Below are positions 1-15,000 of a DNA stretch of 64,000 nucleotides, piece by piece; positions within the stretch are counted from its first letter, which is position 1, and each line of letters starts with the position of its first letter. The notes under the pieces are model-generated. The model was not told the DNA's origin. It made no database searches and saw only the letters and a list, made by a program, of their open reading frames with translations. Location: NCBI RefSeq assembly GCF_900111875.1, contig NZ_FOJU01000005.1, positions 124,001-188,000 of the forward strand, read 5' to 3'. This stretch comes from Poseidonocella pacifica. GTDB taxonomy: Bacteria > Pseudomonadota > Alphaproteobacteria > Rhodobacterales > Rhodobacteraceae. Both the position numbers and the translations under genes were made by a program.

Positions 1-1
1 G

Positions 2-3000
2 CCCGTGGTAGGTCGATCGCTGGAGGATGTTTTCCCGTTCGTCGATCAGTTCCTCGCCAAGTTGGAGACGGCGGCATCGGACCCGGCATCGGCCATCGGC
101 GAAGTGGAGGGCATCATCGAGGATGCGCTCGGCATCACCGATGACAACAGCCTTGATGTGAACGATCAGATTTTCGCGCTGAGCCTCAATGGCGACGCGC
201 TCGATATCCATCTCAACCTCGGGGCGATCTTTGAAGAGAACTTTGGCTTCAGCCTCGATCTTCAGCAACTGGCGGCCATCGCTGGCCCTGATGCGCTGGC
301 TGGCATGGATTTCGTCGACGACATTGCCGACGTCATCAACCCCGGTGCGGCGGGCAAGATCAATCTCAGCGCCTTTGTGAATTTCAAGGTACAGGCGGGA
401 ATCCGTCTGACCTCGGACGGGCCCGAATTCTTCCTCTATGACTACAACCCGACCCGGATTCAGACCCGGTCGGTCGCCCCCTTTGGGACAGTCGTCTTTG
501 ACAATCGCTCCAGCGACCTGAGTGATGAAACCAAGGCCGCGATTCTCGCCGATTTCCGCCGCGTTGTCGGCGCGGCGGGCGAAGGCGTCACGGCGATATC
601 TGCCGAGGTCGAAACCTACTGGGTTTCCACGACCGAGTCGACGGAGGCCGGGCAGAACGTCGACGATGAGCATGGGGTCGGGCAGCTTGCCGGTCGCCGT
701 CAGGCCGCGATCGTGGAACTTCAGGACTGGCTCTCGGGCGAGCTTGGGATATCGGTCGAACTCTTCGCCGGGGCCCAGAGCGAGGTCGCGGCGGGGGAAA
801 CCCCCACAACGTTTACCGGTGTTCAGATCGACCGCGAAGTGGCCGTATCCGCCGAGAAGGCGCGTGGGACCGCGGCCAGCATCGGGCTCCGCGTGGCGGG
901 GCAGGATCTCGAACTTGGCTTTGACGCTGGGCCAGCGCGGCTTGGCGTTACCGGCGGCTGGGCTGCGATCGACCGTGACGGGCTCGCAAGCACGCATGAC
1001 TACGCGACCTTCGCACTGACGCTCGATCAGCGCGGCGGATCCATCGAGGATGACGGGCGGTTCTATATCGGCCCCGAGCGTCTCTCGAACAACGTCGGCT
1101 ATGAGATCGTCGGCGCGATGGGGATGGACCTTCCGCTTAGTCTTTCGGTCCCCGGGCTTCCTGACATTCAACTCAGCAGCTTTACCGCCTCGACCGGTTC
1201 TGCGGGGGTTCAGGGCCTGCTGGATATGGCGGCAGGACGGGTCGTTCCGGGCGATGTACTGACCGTTACCGTGCCGAACGTTCAGGATGTGATGGACAAT
1301 TACCTCGGGGAGTTCTCCCTGCTGGGAATGCTCACCGATCCGTCTCGCATCCTTGATGGTGTGGATTCCGCGCTTGGCGTCGTGCAGGATCTCATGACGA
1401 CGGAGTTGTCCCGCGATATCCCGGTCATTGGCGAAAAGCTCGCCGCGGCAGGGAATTTCGTGCGCGATGTTCGCGTCGGATTCCTTGACGATCTGCGCGC
1501 CAAACTGTCGTCCGAGGGCGGGACCGTCCCGATCCTGAAGTCCTCCCTGTGGGACCTTTTCGGTACAGATGGTCTGGACATCATTCTCGACAAAGACGGT
1601 AACAATGTCGTCGATATCGATGATATTGACATCGCTTGGGTCGACCGCGACGGCGTGGTTCTGTCGGAGTGGGTGGTGGGTGACCTGCCGCCGGACGCCG
1701 CCGATGCGATCCAGATCGACATCGACATGGGGATGCAGCTGCTGGCGGCTGATATCGACATACCGCTCGATTTCGAGGTGCCCGGATTCAGTCTTGATGT
1801 CGACGGCGGCTTTACTTTCGATCTGGGTTGGGCGTGGGATTTCGGCTTTGGGATCAGTACGTCCTCGGGCTTCTACCTGCGCACAAACACGGATGATACC
1901 AAGGAGATCCGGGTTCAGGCCGATGCCTATCTTGAGGGGACAGGCGGCGCGCCGTTCACCGCGAATGGCAGTCTGCTCTTCTTTGACGCCACAGTTATCG
2001 ACGCCCTCCCGGACGGAAATCGCAGCGGCGCGAGCGCGGTGCTTGGCGTCGACATCATCGGGGATGCACGCGGGCGCCTTCCGGTAACGAAACTGTTCTC
2101 CCAGTCGCCAAGCCAGACATTTGAAGTTGGTTTTGACGTGACCTCCGCCATTGAGCTTCAGGCGGAGCTTTCGGTCAAAGACGTCAAAGCCATGCCCAAG
2201 CTGCGTGGCAATCTGACCGTCGACTGGAACTGGAGCTATGGCGAGCGGCTGGTCGAGCCCACGATCGAGTTGGTGAACCTACGGCTTGATGTCGGTTCCA
2301 TGATCGACGACTTCCTGCTGCCGATCTCGGAGCAGATCTCTGGGGTGCTCGACCCGTTTGCGCCCTTCGTCAAGATGATGATCACACCCATCGACGGGCT
2401 GGAATTCATTGAGAACGCCGGCATTCAGGCCACGCCGCTCGGGCTCATCAACGGCATGCTCAAGATACAGAAGAAGCCGGAAATTCCGCAGGCTTTCTTC
2501 GACGCTGTCATCTTCATGCACGAGTTGCCCGACACTCTGAAGACATGGGCAGATACCGGCGAGATCATTCTGGGGGATATCGTCGGTCTTGGGGCCGGGT
2601 CGATCCGGGCGATTCCGTCAATCTCAGGCTCCTCTTCGGATCTCGATGCGAAATTCGCCGACCTGGAGGCGCAATCGTCGGGAAGCGGCTCTGCACGCGC
2701 CACGGGCGGCAAGATCAACGAGCCGCGTTCGGGCTTCAAGATGCTCGAATACCTCAAGGACATCGAAAACTGGAAGTCGATCATGTCGGGGGGGGATGCG
2801 ATCCTCTTCACCTATGAGATGCCTCTCATGGGTCTGGGCGTCGATGTCGATGTGCCGATTGCGCGGGTCCCGATCGGGCCGGTGATGATCAAGGTCGATG
2901 GCAACCTGTCGTTCCGCGCGATTGCCGACCTTGCGTTTGGTTATGACACCTACGGGATACGGCAGGCGATCAATTCAGGTGATCCGCTCGATGCGCTCGA

Positions 3001-6000
3001 CGGGTTCTTTGTGCATGATTTCACCCTGCCGACCTTCCGCAATGGCAAGATTGTCAGTGGCACTGGGGGCGAGGAAAAGGACGAATTCTACATCGAAGCA
3101 GATGTGGGTTTGACGCTTGGCGCCAACCTCGGTCCGATTTCGGGCGGGGGTCGTGGGACGATCGAGTTCTACGCAGGACTGGATTTGCAGGACATCGCCA
3201 AATCGGTGCTTACGAAGACCGCAGACGGCTATGTGCAATCGGTGGAATATGTCAGCGATGGCCGTATCCGTGGCAGCGAAATCGCCACGATGTACGAGTA
3301 TGAAGACGGCGGGTTCGCCAATCTCTTCAACATTACGATGGGCGCGGATTTCGTGGCCAGCCTGTTCGTCGAGTTGGACCTGTGGATCAAGACGATCACG
3401 CTCTACGAGGCCGAACTCTTCCGGGTGAACCTCTTCAACCTCGACTATGAGGCTCCGAGGGTAGAACCCTACCTTGCCGAAAAGTCGGGTGACACGCTGA
3501 CGCTGAACTTTGGCGACAGGGCCGCGGCGCGCAAATACTTCGGAACCGAAGATGGCGGCGAAGAGGTCACCCTCTATGGGTCGGGCGGGTCCGTCAGCGT
3601 CGAATATGACGGCTGGTATCAAACCTATACCGGCGTGAAAAAGGTCGTGGCCAATTTTGGCGAAGGCGATGATGTCATCGACATTACCCGTCTGCGCGAT
3701 GTGACCTTTGACCTTGAGACGGGAGCCGGCAACGATACCGTCTATGCGCGTGAGGGTGGCGGCACCATCGACGGCGGGGATGGCAAGGATTCCATCCAGA
3801 TCGGGTATTTCGAAACCGGAACCGTCGAGAACGAGGTCGAGGAAATCGATCACGGCGAAGGCCGGATCGAGAAAATCACCACCCGTGTCTATACGCCCGG
3901 TGCGTTTCTTGCCGGGGCGGGCACATCGCAGGGATGGACGATCCTTGGCGGTGACGGGGATGATACGCTCATCGGCGCGCTTGGGGATGACATCCTCGAA
4001 GGTGGCGCGGGGAACGACAAGCTGACCGGTGGCGGCGGCGACGACTCGCTTGGCGGCGGCACGGGGAATGACCGTCTGTCAGGTGGCGGCGGGCGCGATA
4101 CCTATTACTACGCCGATGACTTTGGCGAGGACCGGTTCTCCGACAGCGACGGAACCACAGCGGTTGATTTCTCGCGGATGACCAACGGAGTGACCGTGAC
4201 GGTCACCAAGCGCGGCGTGAATGCCAGCGACAACCGGACAGGTCAGGAAGTGCGCGTTTCGGGCACCACGGTGGATGAGATCCGTCTCTCGGCCTGGTCC
4301 GACACGGTATACGCCAACGCCTTCCCCGAGTGGCAGACCGACATTATCGACGCTGGCGGTGAGGATGATTATCACTTCCGCGCCGATCGCGCTTCGGCCA
4401 AGGGCGATGCCGGTTCCTATGTCATCACCGAGGCGGGCAACGATTTCGATGAGATCATTGTCGAGCAAACGCGCGCGACAACGACCGAAGACGGTCTCGT
4501 TATTGGCACGGGCGTCATCGTCAATGGGCGCGAGAGCGTCAGCTATCAGGACAACCTTGTCGAACGCCTGACCATCATGGGCAAGGGCGCTGCTTACGAT
4601 GCCGCCCATGTGGAGTCGCTGGGCGGCGATGTGCGTTTCACCGCTGCGGCGGGCGAGACCGCAATCGACATGGGCAACACCGAATTGCGCGTGATCGCTC
4701 GGACCATCCGGCAGGACAGCGCGCTCATGGCGGGCGGCGTGATCTGGGAATCCACTCGCGATATCAATGTTCTGCACGACATTACCCTGCTCAATAGCGG
4801 GGACCTGGACCTGCGGACCTATGGCGACAATACGGATATCTCTCTCTTTGCCGATATCCGTTCGGCCTCTGGTCTTGCGGACGGAACGGACGGCGCAAGC
4901 TGGATGCGGATCCAAGTGGCCGACGGCAGCTTCATCAACACCAACGCCAGTCGGATCGACGGTGCCGGGGCCTATCTGAACATAAAGGCGAAGGACGCGG
5001 TCGGCAGTTTCGACAAGCCGATCCTGACCCGCATTGCGGAAATGACCATCGCGACCGCCGGACATGGCGTGGGCGACGTGGTGATCATCGAGGACGATTA
5101 CCTGACCTTGCGGGAAGAGAAGGTCCATTCCCTGATCGAAAACCCCGGCTACGTGATCGATGCGACACCATCGGACAGTCAATGGGAAGACAGCGAAGAC
5201 TGGGTGACAGATTCGGCCGTAGGCGCCGCTGCGTGGCGCGACCTTCTGCAGAAGAACCGGGCGGATGTTCGCACGGACGTCGCCGTCGAAGTATCGCACG
5301 GCGACCTGCAGATCGACCTGCTGGCGGACAACTCGCTGTTGAAGCTGGAAAGCGGATTCGTTCGTACCCTCGAAGAAGGCAGGTTCATCACCTTTACCAG
5401 CGATGACCTTGATCTGGCCTCTGGAGCAAGCAAGCTGGTCGGGACGGGCCTGCTGACGCTTCGAACCCAAAAAGCCGCGTCGGATTACTTCATTGGTACG
5501 GCTGCAGAAGATCTGGTCGGTGGGGATTATGGCGACGACAGCAACCAGCAACTGAACAACCCCGGATACTACCTTTCGGTTCGCGATATCGCGGCGATTG
5601 CGGATGGGTTTGAAGCGCTTCACCTTGGGCGGTTGGACCTCGACAACGTCATGCACATGGGCGACGTCAAAGTGTCGTCTCAGGTAAAGTACGAGCCCGA
5701 AGCAGGGAACCCGATCCTGCGGGACGATGACACGCGTGTCGCCTCGTTCCGCGATGAGACTTTCCTCTATACCGATGAGCTTGTCGTCATCGGGGATGTG
5801 CAGGCCCCCGACAACACGCTGCATATCGAGACGCGTAAAATGCGGGTCAGCAGCCAGAATGTGCACGATGCGCAAGGTCAGGCGGATTCCGGGCTCTTCG
5901 CCAAGCATCTCGACATTGCCGTCGCTGAACAAGCCGTGGTCTCCGGGTGGCTGCGCGGGACTGATCAGCTCGATCTTACCATCACCGGGGCACCGGGCGA

Positions 6001-9000
6001 CGCCCTGCGCGACGATGCCTATTTGGGCCGGACACTTTATCAGGATGTCGCGGGCCCGCTGAGCCTTCAGGTCGACAGCGCCGCGACGATCGAGGCCTTC
6101 GGCGATGGGGCGGCGATCAACGTCACGACCTCGCACAGTATCGAGACCGCCGGCCTGATCACGATCCACGGTGACGATTCGGCAATCAACATTCAGAGTG
6201 CCGGGCCGATCATCCTCGTTGAATTGTCCCGGATCCTCGCCGAGGCCGAGAATGCGACGATCAACATCCTGTCCGACGACGTTGTTGCGATAAATTCGGG
6301 GACCGAGACCCGCGCCGGGAACGACTACATTGATGGCCAGGAGGTCATTACTGGCGACAACGGAACGATCAACATCAACTCCGAAGGGGCGTTGTTGCTG
6401 GGGGGCGCGGTTGCTGCGTCCGGTGACATCGTCCTGTCAGCGAAGGGACAGAAGTACGACGGGGAATCCTATGGCTTGCGGACCCTGCCCGATGGGACGG
6501 AGAACCCAGATTTCGTTCCACGCTATGCGATCTTCAACAAGACGGGCTATTTCTCCGGCATCGCCGATCAGAGCCCAAACCACTACCTCGCGGACCACAC
6601 TGGGGGTTACGGCCTTCTGATCACGGGCACGGTCAGCAGCCTCGGCGCCGACAAGGCGATGGTCCTGCGGTCCGATGAGGATGTCATCGTTCGGGGGAAC
6701 GTCAACGCAACGGGCGAGGGCGCTTCTCTCACCCTGCAGTCAAACGAGTTCCTCTTCGTCGAAGGCTTCGTCACTGCGACGACCGCCTTGAACCTTTATG
6801 GCGGTGTTGATGTCGATGGGCAGGCGATCGAAGGGACGGGTCGGCGTGCCGATTTACGTGGCAGCAGCGTCTATACCTTTGCGACGGGCGAATACCGCAC
6901 TACGGCACCTGATGGCGATGTGACGATCATCGGGGCCGAGGATGTCGATATCTTTGGCGCGATCATCGCGGGCGGCGCACCGGGCGAAACGGGTGTGACC
7001 TTTGCGCTGGATGACGCGGGCAACGGCGGTAGCGACATCACCGTCACTGCGGGTCAGCAAATCCGGATAGAATCGGGGCTGCAGGCCAGCGGTGACGTGA
7101 CGCTCAACGGCGGAACGCCCGGTGCCGACGATCACTGGACCGGTAGCGAGATGACCGATGCGCCAGCGAGCGATCCCAACCTGCTTTCCGTTCTGGTGAA
7201 TACTTCGGGGGGTATCACGGCGCTCGGTCTCGGGGCGAATGGTGAGGGGTCCACGGTTTCGATCAGCGGCTCGGAGCGGATGGAGCTCATGGGCTACATC
7301 ACGGCTGGCGGGCGATTGCACCAGACATTCGGCAACATCGTGCCTGAGGACGACTCGACCGAAGCGCTGCTCTCGCAGGAGTTCGTCTGGTCCGGTCGGG
7401 ACAGCGACATTCAGGTTTCCAGCACTGGGCGCATCTTTGTCGGCGGCTCGACTCTCAATGAGGCGGGAGAGGTCATCCAGACGGGCGGGTATCTCTCTGC
7501 GAGCCGTCTGGTCAATGTCGAGGGCGGGGCTGACGCAGAGACTGGCATGGGCCTTATTGTCCATGCTGCGGCGGAGATCGTGACCGAAGGCCGGTGGGAC
7601 TATGCCGAGGATGGCACCCGTTCCCGGACCTCCGGCGTCGACTATTCCGACGGGGAAATCCGGCTTTATGGCGTGGGCGATATGTCGATGCAGGGTCTGC
7701 TCATCGCGGGCGGACGCAGCGACATGATCCGCGACAGCCAAGGGAAGTACATCGGACGCAATGTGGTCCACTACGATGTCGATTCTGAAATCACGGTCCG
7801 CGCGGATCGTCAGATCATCGTGGGTACGGACATCGCGGCGGGCAAATCCGTCAATCTGATCGGTGGCCTCGACAGCCGCACACCGGGCGCAGCGGGTTCC
7901 GCCACGCAGTATGACGGGCAAGGGCTTGTCCTGCTTGGATCGGCTCAGATCAGCACGCTGCGTGAAGACAGTGTCATCAATCTCAATGGCCCCGGCGACA
8001 TTTCCATCCTTGCGCCCGGTGACATTCAGGAACTGGTCTTTGGCGGCTGGGCCGCGCGGGCGGATGGGGTGCTCGAAGAAGACGCCACAGTCATCGTGCA
8101 GATCGACAGGGTGAGCTATACCATCGAAGCAGCGATCACCGTAACGGCCGCTGATACAGCGGACAACACCTCGATCGAAGCGCTGCTGGCTGATTTCAAC
8201 GCCGCGATGTCGTCCGCCACATGGACCGTGGTGCAGACGGATGATCCGAATGGCATAGAAACACCGCCGCTGTTGACCGACTATGAGGGACTCGCCGCCA
8301 CACCGGGCGACGACGGGAGCAATGTCACCGCAAAATTGCGCGATGGGCGTTTGCGTCTGGCTGGCCCCTATGAGGTCAGCATTCTTGCGGCATCGGAGGC
8401 CAGCGGCACACTGCGCGAGACGATCAACGGCGCTGCGCTCGGGGCCATTTTCGAGGCGGGCATTCCGGGCGCTGTAGAAGGCGCGGGCGGCGTGATCATC
8501 GGCGCGACTTCGGGTCGGCGCTTTGCCATGGACGCGGCTGCAGAAGGCTCCGTCATCAACCTTGGTGCGCCAGAAGGACCGAATGGCGGGCTATACATCG
8601 GGGGCAAGATCCGCGCCCATACCGATATCGTCATGAACACCGGAAACGCTGCCGCGGGCAAAGGTGTCAACCTCGATGTCACCGGTATTCTGGAAACGCT
8701 CGACGGGGATATCAGCTTCGATCTGGGATCAAGCGGCATTCTGCGCGGCGATCTTATTGCGCGGGGCGCGGGACATGATGTGAAGCTCGCCTCCGCAGGA
8801 ACGCTGACAATTCGCGGGCTGGTACAGGCCGATGACGAAGTGGTTCTGGCGGGCGGAACCAATGCGGTCAGCCTTTTGCTGGAGGATACCTCCACCATCA
8901 GATCCGTTGATGCCGGCGGCAGTATCACCATCACAGGCACCAATCAGGTCGTGATCAACGGCGCTGTCGAAACCCTGCGCGCTGATCAGACGATAGAGAT

Positions 9001-12000
9001 TTCCTCGGATCTGGGGCAAGTTCTGGTGACTGAGGAAGGCGGGCGGATCGCCGCTGCGGGACAACTCGACATGTCGGCAGTTGACCTCCTTCTCGAAGGG
9101 GTGATCGAGAGCAGCTTTGAGGCGCCTGACAGCACACCAGAGATACGCCTGACGTCCCTCGGTGCCATCCGTCTCAACTCCAACCTCACCGCCTCGGGTG
9201 ATCTGCATCTGGAGTTCGGGCTCGACCTGACGCTCGAAGGTGCGGCCGTCACGGTGGGCGGGATGAGTGTTGCGGGCGACAACATGATTGTCGGCGGCAC
9301 CACAAGTACTTCGGGTGCAACGATCGACGCGGGCTCCGGCCTGACGACCGCTCTGCTTGGGGACTTCACTGTACGGGCGGGCGGCGCGGTGACCGCAAGC
9401 GCGCTGGACGCGCTGATAATGATCGAAGCGGTGGATGTGGCAATTGCCGGTGTGATCCACGCCGGTGCAGGGATCGATGCCGGAAGCGCAGTCGCCGTGG
9501 CAGAGGGCGGCGCGGTTTCCATCACAGCTGGCAATACAATCAGGCTTGGCGGCACTGATGCAAGCGGCGCGGCCGCACCGGGGAATATCTTTGCCACGGG
9601 CGACATCGCGCTTCAGGGCGGCACTGGATACGACAATGCCGATCATCCCGGCGCGGGCCTTTGGATTGATAGCAACAGCACGGTTCTGAGCCTTGGTGCT
9701 GACGGTACCACTTCAGGCACCATCACGCTGAACACCGAGCGCGACCTGTTGGTCGAGGGAGCCATTCGGGCAGAAGGCGCCGGCGGCACGCTGGATATCA
9801 ATGCCGACCGTTTGATCACCCTCTCGGGGCTCGCCTTCGGGCACACGCTGGTCGACATCGAAGGCGGCCTGCTTGATCCGCTTGCCAACTCCGTCACCTC
9901 CACGGCGCTTACATACCGCATGAACACGGCACGCGGCGCGACCTCTGCGGGCACCTATTTCGTTGATGAGGACGGCCAGTGGATGACCGCCGATGGCAGC
10001 CTCGTGCTGGATGCTTCGGGCGAGACCGTCACAGAAGACAACGGGCTTGAGGCTGCGAGCATCAGCGATACCGAAGAAGGCGGCTCACCAATCCGCGAAA
10101 CCGGCGCGATCATCGATACCGGCACGGGTGGGGCGATCCGCATCACCGGCTCGGGTGGTCTGCTGCTTGACGGAACGATCGGACAGGCGACTGTCGCGGG
10201 CGATCCGGCTGTGACCACGGCCAATGCCGCGAGCGTCACGATCATCGGTGCGCAGGACGAACAGGTATTGATCCGTGCCGACATGAACGCGCTGGAAGCA
10301 ATCGAGGTCACGGGCACGAACCTGTCTGTGCTCGAAGGTGCCGCGCTCAAGACATGGGATGCGGATAGCCACATTTCCATCGTGGCGAGCCAGAATGTCT
10401 TTATCGAGTCCGATCAGTCCTACACCACTTCCGGGGGCGTGGAAGTGCAAGGGCTGGGCAATGCCGCGCTGACGTCCGAAGGTTGGCTGCATCTGCGTGG
10501 CTCCACGGTCTATCAGGGCGGGAATATCGAAGCGCGCGACAACGTCTGGATCAACGCGGCGCGGGACGTATCCATCTATGGCTCGGTTGGCACGACTTCC
10601 GGCAATACGGATGCGCGGATCGACATTCGTGCAGGGCTGTCGGCCATCGTGCCGGACGGGACGACAGTTGGCGCCGCGCGGGGCGTGATCGACGCCGCCA
10701 CCTTGGGGTTCGGCTCGATCTACGTGCTGGGCTTGGGGCAGGTCACGAGCGATGGCGACGTGAGCCTTCTGGCCGGGGTCGACGTGGAAATGGACGCCTC
10801 CGCCAGCGCGGGCGGCGAGCGGCAGGTGCTCACGCCGATCCTGTCCACGGAAACCGTCGATACGGTTGTCATCACTGGCTATAATCAGGTGGTGGATTCC
10901 GTCATCGATGTCCCCGTGGTCAACTGGGTCACGACAACGGTCACCGAGCAGGTCGGGCTTGAATCCGTCAAGATCGGATATTCTTTCACCACCATGGATG
11001 TCACCCTTGTGCAGGATGGCTATTTCGACGGTGAGACCAAGCGGGAGTATTTCGTCGAAGGGGTGGATTACCGGAATTCCTCGGCGTCCAAAGGATCCGG
11101 CCCTATCATCGACTGGGGCGTTGTCAGCCCACCGGGAAATGATACCAATGGCTATCCGAAAAGTTTCGCTGAACTCGACGACTTGCAGGTCGAAGTGGTT
11201 CTCAAGGAACTTGGCGGGTACAAGAAGCTCTATACCTTCTCCGCCGAGAACCTGAAAAAGCATCGGGTCCTGAACGGGACATCGAGCAACGGCGACTGGC
11301 TTCCCGATTGGGCGAAGGATCCCGCAGCCGGCACCACGCGTCCCATGCACACCGTCAACATCCCCATCGACGGGCTGAGTGACAAGTGGATCTACCTTCC
11401 GGTCGGTGCCGAGGCGGATCTTGGCCGCGTGGTTTCGCAAGGCAGCGTCGAGCAATTCGAGGAATTCGTCGGTACCTACAAGGACACCGCGACGGTTTAC
11501 TACGATCAGGTCACCTCTGCCTATGTGCAGGAAAAGATTACAGATACAGAGACGCTCGCCGACCCGAATGAGAGCCGCTATAAGTCGCGCAACACGATTG
11601 ATAACGACAACGAGCCTTCTTACTGGAAGGTATTTTATGATGCCGGAAGCCGCGGCAATAATGAGATCGCGGCACCGGACGATGCCGAGCGGGTCTTTAC
11701 GCTGATCGACCGCCCAGGGGATGTCTCTGTACTGCGGACGCCCGAATGGACGCTGAACAACGACGAGAACTGGCGCTATGACAGCAACAGTGCTCTGCGT
11801 ACCGTCGCGCAGAATGTTTACTTTCAGACCACGGCTTCTCTTCAGCGTCTCTCTGGCGATGTGAACAGAGACAATTCATCGGATCACAATGTCTCGGTCG
11901 GCACGACCTATGACTGGGATCACAAGCAGTACAATCTGTCTTCGTTCGCGACGAACCACTTCTATGCCACGGAGCATTACACGCTTGCGAACGTGACAAA

Positions 12001-15000
12001 TTCCACGCAGCGCGCCGCTGTCGGCAGGCTTACGAACGGGTCTGTTTGGCTTGGGATGCTCAATTCCCAAGGCTCGAACCCGGGGCTCTATTACGATGTT
12101 TCCTATAGCAGCTATTCGTCGAACCACTATTCGATCTACGGCTACAAGACGACGTACAACAACTGGAACTCCGGCGAACCGAACAACTCCGGCTTCGAAT
12201 ATGCTGTCGAGCAGTTGTCCAACGATCGGTTCAATGATCTGAACGGCTACAGGAGCCGCTACTTCGTCTATGAGACCGGGAACGAGTGGGACAGCAGCAC
12301 CGTCAAGGAAGATTTCCAGGACTATCACTATGCCTGGACCTCGAAGGATAGAGAGATCTGGGATGGTCGTGGCAAGCTGGAGTATCAGTGGGTTTCCAAT
12401 GAGACCCCGGAATACGACAACCGCGCCAAGTTCCGCACCTATGACACCAAGACCAAGGTCGTCGATACAGCGAAGAAGACACTCTATCGCGATGAGGCGA
12501 TCACCCAGATCGAAACCACCACTCGGACGGTCCGGATCGAGGGCGGCGATGGCGGAACTTCGATGCAGACCTTTGGGGTCTTTGGAGCAAATTCCGTCGA
12601 CGGCCGCGATGTGGAGATCATTTCCGGGCGGGATACCCGCCTCTCGGGCAATCTGGAGACGAGCCGAAACCTGAGCATCACATCTGCGCGCGATTTCCGT
12701 CTTGGCGAGACGCCGGAAGGTGTCGATCTGTCGACCTATGTGCCCACAACAAGCTCCCAAATGACGGTGGGGGGGACGTTCGATCTGAGCGCGGGCCGCG
12801 GGGTAGAAACCGATCTGGCTTCGGTCATCGAGGTTACGGGTGGAGCGACGATCTCTGCCGTGGAGACGATCCATCTGAAGGGCGATCTGATCTCCGGCGG
12901 AACGGTCGAGGTGGAAACCGCCGCCGACCTGAATGCCTTCGGCAAGCTGGAGGCTGTGACCGCCAATCTCGAAGCAGGCACAGATGGGCGCGGCAACGTG
13001 CTGACGGCCCTGCGCACCGATATCGATGCGGCGAACCTTTCGATCACGGCGGGTGCGACCCAAGGCAACATCACTTTCCGCGACAGTGCGGTGAATGTGA
13101 CCGGTACGATGACGCTCAATGCGCTTGGCGGCGGGCTTTATGCATCTGGCGGAACCGTGGACGGCACCGGGGCGACCCCGGGGAACTATGTCACGGCGGC
13201 AACCGCTATCATGACCGCCCGAGACGGTATTCAGAGCGACGCGACGGGGACCCACGCTTTCCTCCTTGATGCGCGCAGCCTGACGGCGAGCGTTACCTCG
13301 GCAGGACCCATCTGGATCGAGAACGACGGTGATCTTGAGGTGGTGTCGGCAGAGAGCCATGCGGGCGACATCACGATGACCGTGCGGGGGAACCTTGTTG
13401 CGCGGTATCTGATGGCGGGGGCCACAGGTACGGATGCGATCCGCCTTGCCACGCCGTCTTCGGTCATCGGTGGCCGCGACGGCGATGGGGCGGCATTGCG
13501 CTCGGTACAACTTGGGCGGCTCACCGGTGGCCTGATCGACGTGGCGGCCGCAACCAAGATTACCCAGATGTCAGACACGCTTGTATCGGCCGCAGCGCTC
13601 AGCCTGCGCAGTTACGACGGGATATCCCTCTCCAACCTCGATATCGACCTGCTCGACGCGCGGATCGAAGGTGTCGGCGACATGACGCTGAGCACGATTG
13701 CAGAGAGTGGGGCATCGCGCGGTGAACTGACTGTCGAACGCCTCGTGACCGTGGATGGTCTGATCACGCTCACCAGTGAACGGGATATCTTGCTATCATC
13801 CTATGAGGCGGACTCCGGCGGCATCCTCTCGGGGATCGTCGCAGGCCGCAGCGCCGATCGTACGCCGCAATCCACGACTTTGAACCCGGTCATCGACCTT
13901 GCCGACCTGCCGCTCGACATTTCCATCACCTCCTCTCAGGGGGTGATCCGAGGCCTTGGCGCTGGCCCGCAGGTTCGGGTCGATACGGATACGGGCGGCG
14001 CGCTTGAGTTGGTGGCGGAAACGGGGATCGACACTGTTGTCGTCGACGTGGCCGAACTGCGCAATGTCATGACATCGACAGGCGGAATCTCCCTGCATGA
14101 TACCGGGGCGGATGACCGCACGCAGCTTCTGCTAACTTCGGCCCGGGCGGACGCCGGCGATATTGAGATAAGCACGGCGGAGGCGATGGAGGTCCTGTCC
14201 ATCTCTGGTGAGACGGGTACAACCAACCTGACCCTGACGGCGGGCGGCGGCGAATTGGCTGCGCTGGGTCAGGGCGGGACGCTTTTGACCGCGCGCACCG
14301 CGGGCGCGATCGTCTCAGGCGGACTTCTTGGAAACGTGACACTGGACGCGGCCGATGCGCTTGTGATCAGCGACGATCTCTGGATCGATGCGGTCAACAC
14401 AGTAACATTCGTGATGGGCGCGGATTTCGTGATCCCCACCCAGCAGGCCTATGAAGCGACCGAGCTTGTCATCAATTCGGCCGCCAGCATCAACGCGGAA
14501 TCCCAAATCCGTGTGGGCCGTGAGAGCGACATCACGCGGGTAGAGATTCAGTCCGGGCGCAATATCAAGCTGGACGCGCCGATCAGCACGCGGCAGGGCA
14601 CCTTCGTTACCGAAATCGTCCTCAATGCGCGCGGCGATGTCGCCGAGCAGGTACAGGTCTATTCGGAAGTGGCCGAGATGCGTGTGGTCACCGGAGCTTC
14701 GGGCGCTGAGTTCCTCGAAGGGCTGGACGAAGACGGCGTGACGGACGGGACCTACAAGACGGACCGCGTGATCGAAGGTGATACCGTCTATTATATTCTC
14801 GACGGGTGGGATTATCGCTTTGCCGAGACTTACACCGACGGTGTTCTGAACATCCCTTCCAGCAATCCCGGGCAGGCGATTCAGGTTCTGAGCACTTCGC
14901 CAACGGGTTCCGGCGATCTCTACGTCTTGGTAGTGGATGGCGCGTCTGGTGTTGCGTCCAAGGGGGCACTAATCGCCGCGCCTTCGACCCAGATGGCGGC

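Noticed and set aside
4079-6169. Long minus-strand open frame (696 codons) inside the giant gene
   Set aside because: It lies opposite continuous RTX and beta-helix coding sequence. Its translation shows no recognisable domain, and long antisense frames are expected in GC-rich coding DNA.
11876-13510. Minus-strand open frame of 544 codons
   Set aside because: It is antisense to the lectin-like domain and following repeats. The translation is Arg/His-rich without family features.
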